From contig VXAZ01018984.1 in assembly GCA_013399875.1 (NCBI GenBank), forward strand, positions 9,971,162-10,035,161: 64,000 nucleotides of DNA, written 5' to 3'. Under the pieces are notes generated by a model. That model was not told the origin of the DNA. It saw only the letters and a program-made list of their open reading frames with translations, and made no database searches. This document shows positions 37,923 through 51,480 of the stretch, in pieces. Position numbers and translations under genes: made by a program. This stretch comes from Gymnorhina tibicen. Taxonomy: Eukaryota > Chordata > Aves > Passeriformes > Artamidae. Position 1 is the first letter of the stretch; each line of letters opens with the position of its first letter.

Positions 37923-40900
37923 GTAAGTCGCCCCAGCCCCGCGCTGTGCAGCCCCTGCCGCCGCCCCTCTGTCCCCGGAGGCCGCCGCCCGCTCGTCTCC
38001 GGCGGGCGGGAAGAGGTGGCTGGTGCAACTTTCCCATCGGCCGCCTCCCTGCCGGCGCCGGGGAGGAGGCTCGGGGCTCTGCCGAGCCCCCCCGGTTCCC
38101 CCGGCGCTGCCGCGGCCGCTGCCTGGCCCCTGCGGCGCAAAGTTTCCGCGGCTGCCGCTGCGCTGCCGCCGCCCGCCGGCTGCGCCCAGCACGGGGAGCT
38201 CCCGCACGGCACTCGCGGAGCCGGGGATGCGTTTGGGGTTAGGGGGAAGATCAACTACCCGGGTGCCAAAGGGGACTCAGAGCAAGGAGTTATGTAAGGC
38301 ACCCCCAGGACGCTTTCCCAGTTACTGTTTGCATAATGGAGACAAGTTGGGGTAGTACGTTTAGATTGTTTTATAATCTCTGTTCATTGTTTGAGGAAGA
38401 CAAGGGTCCTCGTATTTCTCCGTCTTTCAGAGCGTTAATCGTGCCTAGAAATGCAGCCATGTTACCTCTGCCTTTTTTGTCTTAAGATCATAAATTAAGT
38501 AGTTTCACGCTGATTGACACTTGTATGGAGTGCCCAACAAATGCCACACGAGACCAGGAAGCATGGGGTTTGGGTTTTTTTAACAGCTGCTGGTGAATTT
38601 GTCTTGCCTTCTCCACCTTATCCTCTTGCACAAAGCTACAGCTCTCCCGGTATGAAACAGACACCACAAAACAGATTTTCCAGAAATCTGGCTGTAATGT
38701 AGCTCCTAGGGATGGGTAGGAGGTGCCCACGTTGAGCTGCCAAAGACCCAGCCAGTCTGCCAAACGTGATGGTGGGATCAAGGTTGTGGGTACAGAGGGC
38801 GAGGAACTGTGGTTTACAGCCAGCCTAAGGAGGTGGCAGCTCGTGAATTCGGCTCGGGGATTTGACATCAGCACTTCCTGTGGCCTTAGGTATATCAGTA
38901 GTTTCTTTGCAGATCACATGCATCTTTCACTTTTAACTAGAAGTTTCTATGGAAGGAAGCAGTTGCCATACCTCAGTTTTTCTGGTTGTGAAATGAGGTT
39001 AAATACTTACTTAGCTCCTTTAAAGCACTGGAAAGCCTTTGGAGAATGGTTCAAGCTAGAAGCTGGCAGAGTCAGACATGAGGAATAACTGTCAGATTTC
39101 ATCAGAATTAGTTAAAACTCTAATGATGTGGTGGAGATCTTTTTCATGAGGGTTGAAAAGGCAAAATAACAAAATTTAGTTTGCCTATGCTTCCTGTCTC
39201 CATTCACAAAGTAAGACTATTAATGTCACCATTCTGGTCAAAGTCTAGTTGTAGCTATTTTGGCTTCCAAAAATAATAACTTCAGGGCATCATCTGAAAC
39301 CTGCTCAGAAAAACTGGTGCAGAATGAGCACCTCACTCCTTTTTAGAGGAAACTACAGTTCTAGGCAAGTTTGTAAATAGTTTGGGAATGTGCTACATCT
39401 TGCTGCAAAAGCAAGAGTAGTTACAATTATTTTCAGGAAGACTGAAACAATTTTCCTGTAAAATCTGTCAGCACCTGTCCATAATTGCGCAGAGAGATTA
39501 CTTGTGAAAATACCGAGGAAGGGTGTTTTTGGGCTTTTTCTGTTCTTCACGTATCAGGGTCTGACTCCGCTGTCTTTAAAATCCGAGCAAACTCTTAAGT
39601 AGTCTCTGCGGCAGCTCTTGTGAGTGGCAAGGATTGACATCAGTTTCACCTTGGCTGGCAACTGTAATGACTTCTCATGTCTAAGATCTATGTTTAAGCT
39701 TATACAGTCAATGCAGTAGATTCCCTCATTCAGGTCTTAGCTTTCTTTTTGGTAACACGTAGCATAAAAGCTGAAAATCCTTAGAATTAAAAAAAAGGAT
39801 GAATTTGTTCTTCCAATGGCTTTTATATCTTTCCTCAACAAGCAAGTGTTTATGGCAGAGAATGCAGTGATATCTTACGGTTAAACATATGGTCTGTTTT
39901 GTATTTATGAAGGTTGGCGTAGTATTAACTGGTTTGTATACTAAAGATATAACATGGAAGCCCAAGCAGATATATTCTAAGTCCAGTCAAAAGATTTCTC
40001 TAGTTAAAAATACGTATACATGGATCTGCACTATCTTTATGGTATAGAAATATCTCTTCTGCTACACTGTTTCCATGTGTGTGTTCCTCTGAAGACATTA
40101 TCATGGCAGTTGTCTCCTCCTGAAGGATAGCTCTTTCCTCTCACTAATACAGGTTCTTTCCAAAATTGTAACTTCTGTTGCTTGCATTTATAGTTTGTAA
40201 AGCTGTGTCTGCGTAGAGTTTGAACACTATTCAACTTCTGGCTTTGAGAGGTAGGTTGCCTTAAGTAGTGCTGCTGCTAGAGAACTTTCAATACTTCAGG
40301 TGGCATGTGCACCACCACTACTTTCTTTCAGTTGTTATAAAAACACTTACAGGCTTCTCCTTTTCAGTTACTAATGTAATGCTTCAGTTTCACAATGAAT
40401 GGTCCCTTTCCTCAGTCAATTCTTGTTTTTAACCTCAAAAAACACAACTGGTAAACTCGTGCAATCACACTGTATCCAAGAAAGTCTTTCAATTTTAGAG
40501 CAGTGGCCTATGGAGGTTATTGAAAGCAGGCTGCAATTATTCCTCAGATGTAAATTAATAAAATAAAAATTAGGAGCTCTGTGACAATTTAACCACTCAG
40601 CAGTAATCCACTGAGCCCAAAAGATGGAAAAACACCATAAATGAGAGTTTGTATGCAGAATACAAATACAGCATACAGTTGTTTTTACGGTACTTCTCAC
40701 TTTGTTTGAAGTGTCGGATACAGTCTGTAATAGTGAAAGCTCATAAAATATTCTTCCATTTTGAGAGTCCTGGTTTTGTTAGCAGGAAATGGAAGGCAGC
40801 CTCTGCTCTAACTTAAGTCTTTAGTTGGGCAACAAACTGCAAAAGCAGCCTGCTAGGCTCTCTTTACAATACCCAGCATTAAAAGCTCAGTGACAAAATA

Positions 40901-42996
40901 TGTAAGATTCCCAGTCTGTGATGTAGATGGATTTGTTTTAGTACTGTCCGTTTAGTTGTCATAACTAAGATTTATATTACTGCTCTCCTCCCAGATATAC
41001 TCAATTTTCTCTCCCACTTTTCCTGAAGAATTAGCACATGCAACCAGCCTGCTGGTTGTGAAACACTGAATTCAAACTGAACCACAGAGCAGGGTGTAAC
41101 AAACCAGTGCCTGTCTTCAGGATGATGGTTCATGAAATAGAGAAGGCAGGAGGATGTAAAGCTTCACGCATGGCTGTGTCCAATATTGCTTTTGGGAAGA
41201 TAGAGTAGACCAACCTGCTTTTGTTCCAAAAAAATGTAATCAGTAGCTTCAGATGAGACAAATGAAAATTAATGGAGAAAGTCTTCCATCAGGAGCTCTT
41301 GCTAGTTTTCTTACATGAAATGCAAGTCTGACAAACTGTTTGGAGAAGAGTTATGTCAATTGCACAAAAAGATAATTTGTAATTCTTTTAAAGTTTTTGC
41401 TAGAACAATGAGACTTTTAAAACTAGCGGCATATTAGTTCTAGCCAGTCAGAATATACCAGTTTAAGCCAGTATAAAGGGTTGTGTTAACATTTTTTTAA
41501 AAAATGAGGCTGCTTTTGGTAAAAGTCTTCTCTTTAAGACATAAACAGAGAGGAAACTGCTTTTAGACTGCATCTCTTGCTTCAGTAATGTTCCTTGAAG
41601 TGTGCTTCTAAAGCAGCCAGAAAAGTTAGGCTGCTTGTTCTTCTGACTGACCTTCCTCGCATAATAACTGTTCCTGTGATCAGGCCAGTATTTGTGATCT
41701 TCTGTTCCTATGTGAGACTGAGACCAACCAGTTTTGTCTTTAGCCTTAGGTTAAAGGCTTCATTCACAAGTATGTTTCCTGAGAACAGAAGATTCAGCGT
41801 TAGTTTCAGAAGTCTGTGAGGAATGTCTGGCTTTCTGTGGCATCAAACTAAAAGTGGAAAGGGCAGAAGAACAGCTAAAACCTGAAGGAAACAAAAGCAG
41901 TAATAATGGAAATGAGAAAGCTACCAAGACAAGAATAGAAGGGAACAAAAATCCCTGCATGAAGGGAGAGAAATACTAGAACTAAAGATGGATGAATCGA
42001 ACAACAGAGGATGGAAATAAGAGGAAGAAAGAAGGAATTCTACTCTATGTCCCTCCCCAAAATATAAAGAAAATAGTTGGGGTAATGTAAATAAAATCAA
42101 ATAATTATTACTTCCTTTTTTTTTTTTTATAGTACCGGTTTTATGCTGCTGACAGTCCTTGAGAAGACTCATAGTTTTCCATTTTTCTCAAGTAAAGCTG
42201 AATTATTTCTCGAAGTTCTCAGGATTTAACTGTATACAAATACATAAAACAAAAAGAAGAGATTAGCATAAATAAGTATTTGTTCAACAAAAGGGAAAAT
42301 AATGTCATTACTGTTTGACAGGAGAGAAGGCTATGGAGATTCTTCTGTGGCATCTGTCAAGGAGGTTAGTTGTTATCCCTTCTTAACTCTGTCACAGGAT
42401 GAAGTTCATGTTTTAGGATAACAAAGGGACATTAGACAGTGACCTAGTCACTTACGTAAGAGAAAACCCACTTTTCACTGTTGACTAGTCCACCTGGGTC
42501 TGTTCACATGCTGCGCTCAAGAAAATGAGCATTCCTGCTGTCTTAATACTGCTGAAGACATTACGTTTCAGATTCTAACTTCTTGCCAGATTAAAATAGA
42601 TTAGGAACTACATCTAAGCTTCTGGAAATTAGGTGTCTTAAAATGTTAATATGTGTTCTCCAGCTAATGGAGAATTTTTTTTAATGGCGGTTTGAATTTT
42701 AATTAGACAAGGAGCTTTTCCTACTAAGGGATTTTATAAGTAGCAGCTTTCACTGCAAGGACAATCTCCCAGGGCCTCTTTTTGTTAAATATGGTATAGA
42801 AAATTGTTTCTATTTACAGATTTTATTATAATGGCAGCCAAATGAAATTTGTTTTGGTAGAGTAAAATGGTAGTTAAAAGCCAAGTATTTCTGAATGTTG
42901 AAGCTCCTTTTAGTGCAAAAACATAGGTGATGTGTATTGGAATTTTTGTGTGCTCCAGATATGCCTACTAGAATTTGTAAACTCTCTGGAACAAGT

Positions 42997-43112
42997 GGCT
43001 GTGGTTCAAGGAGCCTCGAAGCTGTGCACAGAGCCTGGCGACGTTTGTTCAGCCTGAGAACTGCACGGCTCTGGCTTAGGGAGCTTTGAAGTTGTGCAGA
43101 AACCCTGGTGAT
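42997..43112. repeat. Diverged pair of 46-bp direct repeats
   Basis: Units at 42,997-43,042 and 43,067-43,112 align without gaps at an offset of exactly 70 bases. They share words such as GGAGC, GAAG and TGTGCA, and about three quarters of positions are identical (34 of 46 by my count). The sequence is GC-richer than its flanks and includes several CpG or former CpG positions. It may be the remnant of a 70-bp tandem array or of an unrecognised repeat. Confidence 0.65.
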
Positions 43113-45989
43113 CTCATACGGTTCTTAAGCTATACTTCAGATTACAAAGTTGGCAGATGCCCAGAAGAATTTGTCAAATCTATAAACCAGATAACTGCTG
43201 TTCGTTTTATCTCCAGGTAGAGGACAGAATTTAGTACATGATGCTTTGGGACTTGCAAATAAATACAGCATGCCTTAATTGTACAAGTGTAAGTGGGCAC
43301 AGGCAAGGCACGTGTCTTAGAAATATCCCTGACGTGAAGCACTTTCAGATACATCTTCACAAATTACGATAAGAAATGTCAGTGAATAAATCTGTATGTT
43401 TGAAGTAGTTGAAATTAACAATATGCATAAATTGAGAGCGTGGATGCATGTATAAGGTTGTATTAAACTTTGCAGTTTAAAATAAATGTTTTCATGATTT
43501 CTATTTCTAGGTCAGACAGAAACCTATTATAAAAATCATGTTTACACATTCAAAAAAATCAGGGAAAATAAAATTAAAAATCACACTCTTGTAAAGGAAG
43601 ATTTTTTTAGTGAGCCAATTCAACAGTAGGTCCCATTTCCTTCATACTTAACAGCTCTTACCAGCTTACTGCCTCCTAGTTGTGTATTATAGGAACATCT
43701 GAGGCACTTGGCAGTTCTGAGGTTTTATCAAAACACTGAGCTATCCGTTGTGTTAGTGATAACTCAGGAAGGTTCATGAAAGTTAATCAGTGTTTGAATT
43801 CATTAGTTGGTTCCATCCACTGATACTTACCAGCCTGACAGACACAATGATTTTGAAGACATATGCAAAACTTGTATGTAATTTAAATTTTTTATTGACC
43901 CTTCCTATCAGTTGTCTCAGGTTTGACAAGTCTTTCCAGGATCTGATTAAATCCAGTTAATCAGGTACTGTAAACTCATTGCCCATGCCTTGCAAATGTA
44001 TTTGGGAGTAAGACTGGACAGAGATGGAGACTGAGAAGACTGGGATTGATGGAGGAGAGCAGCTAAGCATTATAGGATGGATGATATGATGAGGATTGAA
44101 TAAAACCTCTTAGAAATTTGTCAGGGCTGCCAATGAGCCTGTGGGGAACAGGGCCGTGCTTGGGAGATCTGGGGAGGTGACAGTTCAGCATCTCGTGGTA
44201 GACTTGAGTTCTCATTTCCACTGTCAGCTGCCTGTACATTTATGGCCTTCACAATGTACTAGCATGGAACATGAGGGCACAAAACCTGCAGTTGAAAACC
44301 CTGTCCTTACTGCCTTCTTTACCTTTCAGTAATTGCCTTTACCTCTAGAATATGTCAGTCCAGAAAGAACACCATGTACAACGGAGTACTCATCTTTCTC
44401 TCATCCTCTTCTGTACCTTAGAGGTCTACAAGTGGAAGAGAGCTCTTATGCTCAGCACTTTGCAAACTCTGTTCTACCCCTTTTGCCCTTAATTATACGC
44501 AGGCTGGGAACTAAAATTGTACCATATGAATTAATTCTGTGAATGGAAACTGAAAATGCTGCTAGCCTAGATCTTCTACATAAATATCAAAATCAGACAA
44601 CATGAACGTCTACAAGCCTTTATAATCGCTAGGGTGAGTGAAGTGTTTGGCTGGGGAGCTCTGCCTGTTGCTGAGGGTGCCTTGCACTCTGGCAGCTGGG
44701 AACTCCTCTTGGGAGCATATTCAGAAATGCTTCCTTTCTTTGATGTTGAGTATGACAGTCCAGTGACTTTAATTAGACTATTTTAACTTTTCTAGCCTTA
44801 AATGCAACCTTACAAGTACATGCCACTATTTACAGGACCAGTAGCATACTTTCTCTTTTCTTTAGCCTTGCTAAGTTCCTTCCCATATCCCTTTTCTGTG
44901 GAGAAATCCCATCGTGTTCACTGTCAACAGCACCCAATACCCTGCAGGAAAAGCTTGAGTTCAGTACTGCCAAATAGCTACTTTTGCTACATGAAGGCTT
45001 TGGAACGATTCCTTAAATCAAAATGCTGTTTTATCTTGACAGCAGGAACAAAGCATGGGAAACCAAAGCAGGATTTTCTTATCTAAATCTTCCCTGTCCA
45101 CAGAATGTTTAACTTACCCCTCCTGGGCCTTTGGTGGAACTGACTGAAGTCAGTCTTCTGCTGTACTTGGTGATAACATCTTCTATATCTGACCACTTCC
45201 TTCAGCAGTCCTTCAGTGAGCACAATGGACATCACTGGATTGCTGGTCGTGGTAGACCCCTGTTGTTTAGATATCTAAGACACCCTGCCTTGAACTTCAG
45301 TGAGCAAGTTAAGAGGAAATGCAGTGAGTGAATGTGGCCATCAAGAGGAGTGGCAGTAGCTGTGTGACAGTTATGAGGTATTTTCATACTTAGTGTTCTC
45401 TCTTTTTTTCCCTCTCCCTTAAGTGACTGGGAGCCACAATTTTTCCTCCTTCCTCTTCCTTGCTTATGTGTTGAACTGATTTTAGGATTAGGGTGTTGCT
45501 CTGTGGGAGGACAAAAAAAAAAAGAAAACCAGTCTGTGAACACATTTGTTATAAAAATGTCTGGTACAATCAAATTAATATAGAAATCCATTAATATACT
45601 TTATACAAATACAAATTTGCTCTCATCCTGCAAAGCCTGTCAGGCTTTCTTATCTGTTTCTCTGCGAAGCTCAGGGAAAATATATAGACATCCTGGCTCC
45701 TGCCATATGGAATTACAGGAAAAGGAGGGAAGCATTGGTGATTGAGAAAAAGAGGAGGAACATGTATGTAAGGAGTTGCTGGCAGGAACCAAGCAGGTTT
45801 GGGGGGCAGGAGGGTTGGCTTTTTTTTTTAAGCTTTTGCAATGAAAATCCCATCACCCATTTACAGCAAGACAGTGCTTCAGTTGAATGAAAGACAGTAA
45901 TCAACACATTCATGCGCAGTAGTGCCCAAAATACAGTGTACACTTTCCAGACAAAGCCCACATTTCTATCTGACGTTACGTGTATTTAT

Positions 45990-46172
45990 TCAGTTCTTTT
46001 CTATTTTGCCTAATACTCTTTTTTACTCTTTGTGCTCTCTTTCCACAGCTTTCCTATTCCTTCAGACTTCTTTATTTCATTGCCCAGTTTTCTACATCAT
46101 CTTCTTCCAGTTACCTATTCTTTTCCATCTTCCCTCCTATCTCACATTCTCTCCTCATTGGGTTCTGTCTTT
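45990..46172. repeat. Pyrimidine-rich tract
   Basis: The plus strand is dominated by C and T over about 180 bases, with many TTCC, TCTTC and CTCTC words. It resembles polypyrimidine intronic sequence and includes acceptor-like TTTCCACAG near 46,050. No coding exon follows it convincingly, and short frames here are compositional. Confidence 0.6.
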
Positions 46173-48098
46173 ATTAGTTAAATACATGACAGCTTCTTTT
46201 ACCATATACCCTGTTCACCATCTTTGTTAAGGAAAGAATTGAAAAACTGGTGCTCAGCTTTGTAATTTCAAGAGCTGAAGTGTTTTGGTTTTGGGGTTTT
46301 TTTAAGTGTTCTCCTCTTTAGTTAAGTATCAAGTTATTTACAACCAGCTTAAAATCATGCTTCAGTTTTGCCTAATGTACAATAAGTGAGAATATATGAA
46401 AGAATGTATCTTGTAGGAAAGAAACTGTACAGAATTGAGCTCTATTTGTGTAAATGCTATTTATACACCATTCTTGTACCCCCACAAAGCCCACACTGAG
46501 TACCAGTGAAGTCATTGGGCTCCTGCTTTTTTGACTTGGCTGTAGTACAGCTTAAACTGTCCTGTTTTGGTGAAAGCATGTAAAATGGCATGTGTCACTC
46601 CATCCTTTCACGGCATAGTAATATTGGCTCCCCAGTTTAACAGCTGGGGAGGAATGCAGACATTGGACTGATTTTGACCATCAGAAGCACTTTTAACATG
46701 TCTTTTATTCCTAGATACGGTGCTATACTAATACATAGCCTCTGCAGGAACTTGCTGAATAAAGAAAGAGCTGCATTTGATGATAGAGAAAACGATTTGG
46801 TAAACTCGATTTTTCTTTCAAATTGATGGAATTATGTAGTTTATATGATTTGTTATATCAAAGAAGAAACCAATTTAACGTGGAGATCATCATGTTAGAA
46901 CATCCTCCTGTAAAAGGAACAGTAAGCATAGTGCCATAAGCTATTAATTTACATACAGTGACCTTTGTTCTATCTTGTAGCAGCATAGAGAAAAAGGAAA
47001 TACTGCATTTTCAGAATAAAACTCACTTTGTAGACATTAGGTGATGGCTTTTGATGCTTTCTGATAGTCCCAGAAAATGTTAGGAATTTCTTTGCAAGAC
47101 TTTTACACATTATGCTTCTAATCACACATATATTAGTGTGGACACTTCTCCAAAGGCAGGAATGGTGGAAACCAGCAAAAAAGCAATTCAATAGATTTCT
47201 TCAGAATGCAGCTTCATCCTAAACATGATCTGAAGTGCTTGCTTATCTTTATGAAGGCCTAAACTTCTCCTTTTACAAGGTATCATGGTTCTTTGTTTCT
47301 GCTGTTGAGGATAAGGTAGAATTTAAGTTTTCTCATTTAGTCTCTGGAAGAAAGTGGTAGCGGTCTCTTGTGAACATAAAATTTGAGTTCAGTGCATGCA
47401 CCCAGCTTAAAACAGATGGCTGGGGAGAGAAATGCCCTAGATAATGCAGCACTTCAGTTTAGCAAGGGGTAGCCTGTTTTACGTTTTCTTTTTTTCTTTA
47501 AATTGGTATCAGATAGGCTTTCTGATAAAAAGCAACAGCTGTGGACTACTGGATTGTTTTTAGCCTACTTTTAGCTCTGCCACTTCTGAACAGTTTTCTG
47601 TACTTCAGTGATCACAACAGTGAGGTATCTCTTGGCAGTGAGCATACTTAGCAACTATTTAAACTGCTTTATTTCTAAAATCAAACGTTGTCATCAACAA
47701 AACAGCATCTTTGGCTGTACATAAAGAACTTGCTGGATTTTTGAAAGCTGGTCAGTAGGCACATTTTAAAAATTACTTAGTTTTGGCAGGTTTTTTGAAA
47801 CACAAGGCTTTTCTGCTTGACCCTTTTTATTTCTTAAAAAATAAGCCTATTATTTTTTTTTTTTCCCATCACCAGAAGTTTATTTCTTACAATCAGAAAT
47901 ATGCTGAGGAGCCTGCTTCCAGAGACTCTCTTTGGGCAGGGATGTAAATCTGAGGTCAAGGAGTAGATATCAAACTTGAAAACTCAGAAATTCTTGCAAG
48001 CCCCTGATTTTTTAATTTCTTTTAGCTCCCTGACTTCTTGCAAAAGCAGCTCTATAACAAAAAGGTCTCTTCTGAGTTTGGTCACAATTTGGAATGAA

Positions 48099-48130
48099 AA
48101 TATTTGTGTTTTAACAATATTTGTTTTAAC
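48099..48130. repeat. Small tandem duplication AATATTTGT(GT)TTTAAC
   Basis: A 17-base unit is followed directly by a 15-base copy that lacks one GT. This is typical replication slippage in AT-rich intronic DNA. Confidence 0.7.
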
Positions 48131-50721
48131 ACTCACTCGTCAGCATCTCAAAGAACAGCCAGAATGGGGCTTTGATGTCCACTGTGGTGTTGTGTTTATG
48201 TAACAGATTCTGTACTACTCGAGCTTTGATCATGTAGCACGTGTTGGTGTCGGACTTCGGTGTCGTGTTCTAACTTTCCAAGGCTCCATTCAAGTTTAGA
48301 AGCCCAGTTCTGCTTGTTTAGGTGAGCATACTATTCTGCTCTGTATTTGAGGAACTGATTTGTTCCCAGAATTCAGCATATCATCTGAATCTTTTCATTC
48401 TAGATGTTTCTGCTGCTTCATCAAATGTAATCTAAGGGTAATGTAAAACCATCAGACAAAAAAGTGTGGTTGCTTTGACATGAAAGATCTGCATGCTAAA
48501 CAGAGCTTATAAAGAGGCACTGATGCATTAATTTAATGAAAGTAAAACTTACATTCAGTGCTGAGACACGACTTCTTTAAACTGAATACAGCAAACTCTA
48601 TCAAATGACAGGTTTATGTGTGTGTTGTAGACTTAAATGATGCTGTGTGGCAATGCCTTAAATGACCTGGTTGCAGAGCATTTAGAACAGGTAATCTGTT
48701 GAAACCAGCTTTGCTGCTGAAACGTCAGTGTAGTCAGATTATAGCCTCAGTTCCCCGTTGCCCTGTATTATGCATAAAGAGACTGCAGATTTGATTTAAG
48801 ATGGTATTTAGGCCAAATTGTAGCTTTTATATTCTGCTTGAGTATATATGACCATAGGATAATGGATAATAAAGTGATGCATAATAAAATGGCCCATGGT
48901 GCCTTCATATTTGAGATGACTTGACGAAGTTTCATGTTTAAATACTCCTAATGGTTTAGTAGAATTCATAGCTTTATGATCTACAGACAGAGGGGGTTTT
49001 TTTTGCAGTGACTCATATCTGTGGAAGCCAGAAAAAGTTGCAGATATTCAGTACACTGGAGAATTTGTGGCACAGGGGAATTAGTTGTATTCTCAAATGA
49101 CAAGTCAGTTCAGTGTATCATATTGTCAGATAAAGATGAGGAAATCTGACTTCTTGTGTATTAGAGAGAAAATGTAGACATGCCAGCAATGGGTGACAAA
49201 CAGTTGCTGAAAGGATAGGAGCACTCAGCTCTGTTGTAAAAAAAAAAATGCCCTCTGAAGAGGTATCTATAAACATTAATTCATCTAAATAACCTTTTAA
49301 TTGCAAGAGTAAAGATACTGTTTAATTCCATAAAAAGTGAAGCAGTTAAATAAAACCAAACTTAAATTTAGCCCCCTCCCATCTGTTTCTTTAAAAAGGG
49401 AAAACAACAAGACCAAGACAGTGGATTGTAAAAAGTTGTCTTCCTTTCTACTCCCATTCTCGTGCAGGCTTTAAAGTTAGCACATTGCAGAAGGTTGTGA
49501 TTGACCCCCATGAGGAAATAGAAATTAAGTGAAAACTGGATTTTTACCTTGAACTCTGAAATGTGAAAGTAGACAAGTGACATAACAAATGAAAGGCAGG
49601 CCGTGTAAAAGACATATTGGTTTGATACACGTGAAAACATTTGCTCCTAAAATGTGGTTTTCTAGTGTGACATGGCTTCATTAAAAGAGATATCAAGGTG
49701 CAAAATGTGTCATAATGACAGTTTAACTCAGCATTTTCAAAGGCCTGTGTTCAGACCAAAACTCCTTATTCACGTCAAAATATAAAGTTTCTAGGTATTA
49801 TTTCATTATATATGCATCACCTCCTAACAATTAATAAGCTGTGAAGTTTCTAACTGCTTGCTTTAATAGGAATGTGGAGAGTTAATATACTTTTGCAGCT
49901 CTACTAGTAAACAGTTCACAAAATAGCCTCCATGGTACTTATGTTCCATTTGGTTCATGTATACTGTCATCTCACTAATTCTGAGGGGGTTTTTTTAAAC
50001 CTGAATTCACATTTTTAATGCTTTCTTTTTCTCTTCAAATATATAAATAATTAATAATCTTTCCTCAATATTAAAATATTGTAACAGAAATCAAGCCTCA
50101 TTCAAGCTCCTTTTATTTTGCCTTTACAACTGAAGACCACAGTGAAAGGGAGTCCATCTTCCTTGTTCTTTAAAGCTGTGCTCAGATCCTTCTGGAGTAA
50201 TAAGAAGCACTTACTAAGTCAAGATAATTTTACATCAAGTTGCTTTTTCCCAGTAGTAAGACTTAGCTTGCATGGTACTTCACAATCACAGTCCATCTTT
50301 GTATATATGGGAGTTCAGGCAGTACCAAAACTGCATACACTGTTGAGTAAATGCCATAGAGGAATCTCATAATAAAAATTAACAGCCTGTTAGCAAGTGA
50401 AGTGAAATAATTTTAGATGTAAAAGGAGTAATTTTTACTTGTGTTTGAGACCTTTTCTTCATGAGCTCCAAACTGCTACCTATTTTGTACAGCAAAGGGT
50501 ACTGAACTTGTTTGGAAAGAAAATGAAAAGATTTGTTAAATGAAAGTTAGATAGCAGGAATAGACAGATGAGGAATTTTCCAATCTATGCTCTGCTAATT
50601 TTTAGAAGGACCAGGCAGTTACACTTGTGACACAGCAAGACTTAGACATACCTGCATGTCCTACTTGGAAACACTGTGGTAGAAACAGTGAAAGCATTTT
50701 GAGCTGAAATTTGAAACAGGT

Positions 50722-51480
50722 TCATGGAATCAGAAGAAATACAGAACCATAATTTGGAAGGATTTTGAGGCAGTTGAACCAGGTCAGCTATGACTTCGTC
50801 TAGCTACTACTTGAAGGCTCTGTAGTTTCTGTAACATCTCTTCAGGTAGTTTCAGGCTTCCCCCTTAGTCTCCTCTTTGCCAGACTAAAGAGGCCCCCAA
50901 CCTCTTACACATCACAAGTTGTGGGAGCATGAGCATCTTGATAGCTCTGCCCAGTTTTTCAGTGTCCTTGATCTGGTATACACAGAACCAGACATGGAAT
51001 TGTGGGAGACACAAATCCTTGCAGGCATCAAGCAGAGCCTCGATCTGCTGGTCACGCTCCTAATGTAACCGAAGTATAGTTTGCTTTATTTACTTTGGGA
51101 ACATGCTGCTGCCTCATGTTTTACTTGGCATCCCCTGTAACCCCTGGATCTTTACAACAGTCTGTTCCCAGCTTGCACTGGTGCTTGGGGTTATTCTGCC
51201 GTAGCTGCAGAACTTGACACTTACCCCTGTTGAACTTCAGAAGACTTTTGTTGATCAAGTCCCCAGGTTTCTGGGCAGTGCCTCTGGACTCCTCTTCGGT
51301 ATGCCAGCTGTTCCTCCAAATTCAGTGTTGTCTGCAAAGATTACAGATGCTTATCTGCCTTCAGGCTATACTGGTTTCAAGCACAAACTGCGTACTCAAA
51401 ATCTGCTGTTCAGCCAGGGCTGGTAGATTTATGTTTGACTTCTTGATAATATGTACAGCAAAGATGAACCCTTCATAACT
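50722..51480 (-). mobile_element. Old CR1 LINE fragment, antisense
   Basis: The plus strand shows, in order, landmarks of a reversed CR1 3' half: a degraded terminus (CATGGAATCAGAAG), GATCTGGTATACACAG-like sequence, CAGAGCCTCGATCTGCTG, CCTGTAACCCCTGGATCTTT, CTTGCACTGGTGCTTGGGGT, ACTTACCCCTGTTGAACTTC and GTGTTGTCTGCAAAG. This order matches the end of the reverse-transcriptase frame and the 3' region of CR1 on the minus strand. It is diverged and interrupted by small deletions, so it is one of the older copies here and not mobile. Frames of 70 and 82 codons on the plus strand at 51.2 kb are its antisense. Confidence 0.82.

Larger units (their letters stand above)
37480..38240 (+). promoter_or_regulatory. 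CpG-island promoter
   Basis: This is the only block of the window with sustained high GC and dense CpG. It includes GC-box words (GGGGCGG at 37,686-37,692 and GGGCGGG near 38,005), many CGCC/GGCG words and no evident TATA box. Such islands usually mark the promoter and first exon of a widely expressed or developmental vertebrate gene. A start codon and splice donor on the plus strand (37,919-37,928) give the direction. A divergent minus-strand transcript is possible, but nothing in the sequence demonstrates one. The transcription start cannot be placed exactly. A single N at 37,721 shows incomplete assembly here. Several overlapping open frames on both strands (up to 226 and 191 codons) reflect the low stop-codon frequency of GC-rich DNA. 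Confidence 0.88.
37923..50721 (+). other. Probable start of a very long first intron
   Basis: After the donor at 37,923 the CpG island fades by about 38,240 and the sequence becomes AT-rich. No plausible internal exon (acceptor, open coding-like frame, donor) is recognised. It holds a 46-bp diverged repeat pair at 42,997-43,112, a pyrimidine-rich tract at 45,990-46,172 and a small duplication at 48,099-48,130. The intron assignment depends on the exon 1 call. Confidence 0.5.

Noticed and set aside
37462..38037. 191-codon minus-strand frame across the CpG island
   Set aside because: It spans an N, is dominated by Pro/Gly/Ala/Arg from GC-rich sequence and overlaps several equally long frames on both strands. 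The start and donor signals support the plus strand instead.
37562..38242. 226-codon plus-strand frame read as a single-exon gene
   Set aside because: It crosses an N and a consensus splice donor at 37,923, and has no recognisable domain. Only the portion up to 37,922 is kept as a candidate exon.
45922..46230. 102-codon Phe/Leu/Ser-rich frame resembling a membrane protein
   Set aside because: Its hydrophobicity comes from the pyrimidine-rich tract. A second frame over the same tract looks equally hydrophobic.
51214..51478. Two short plus-strand frames of 70 and 82 codons
   Set aside because: They are the antisense of the CR1 fragment.
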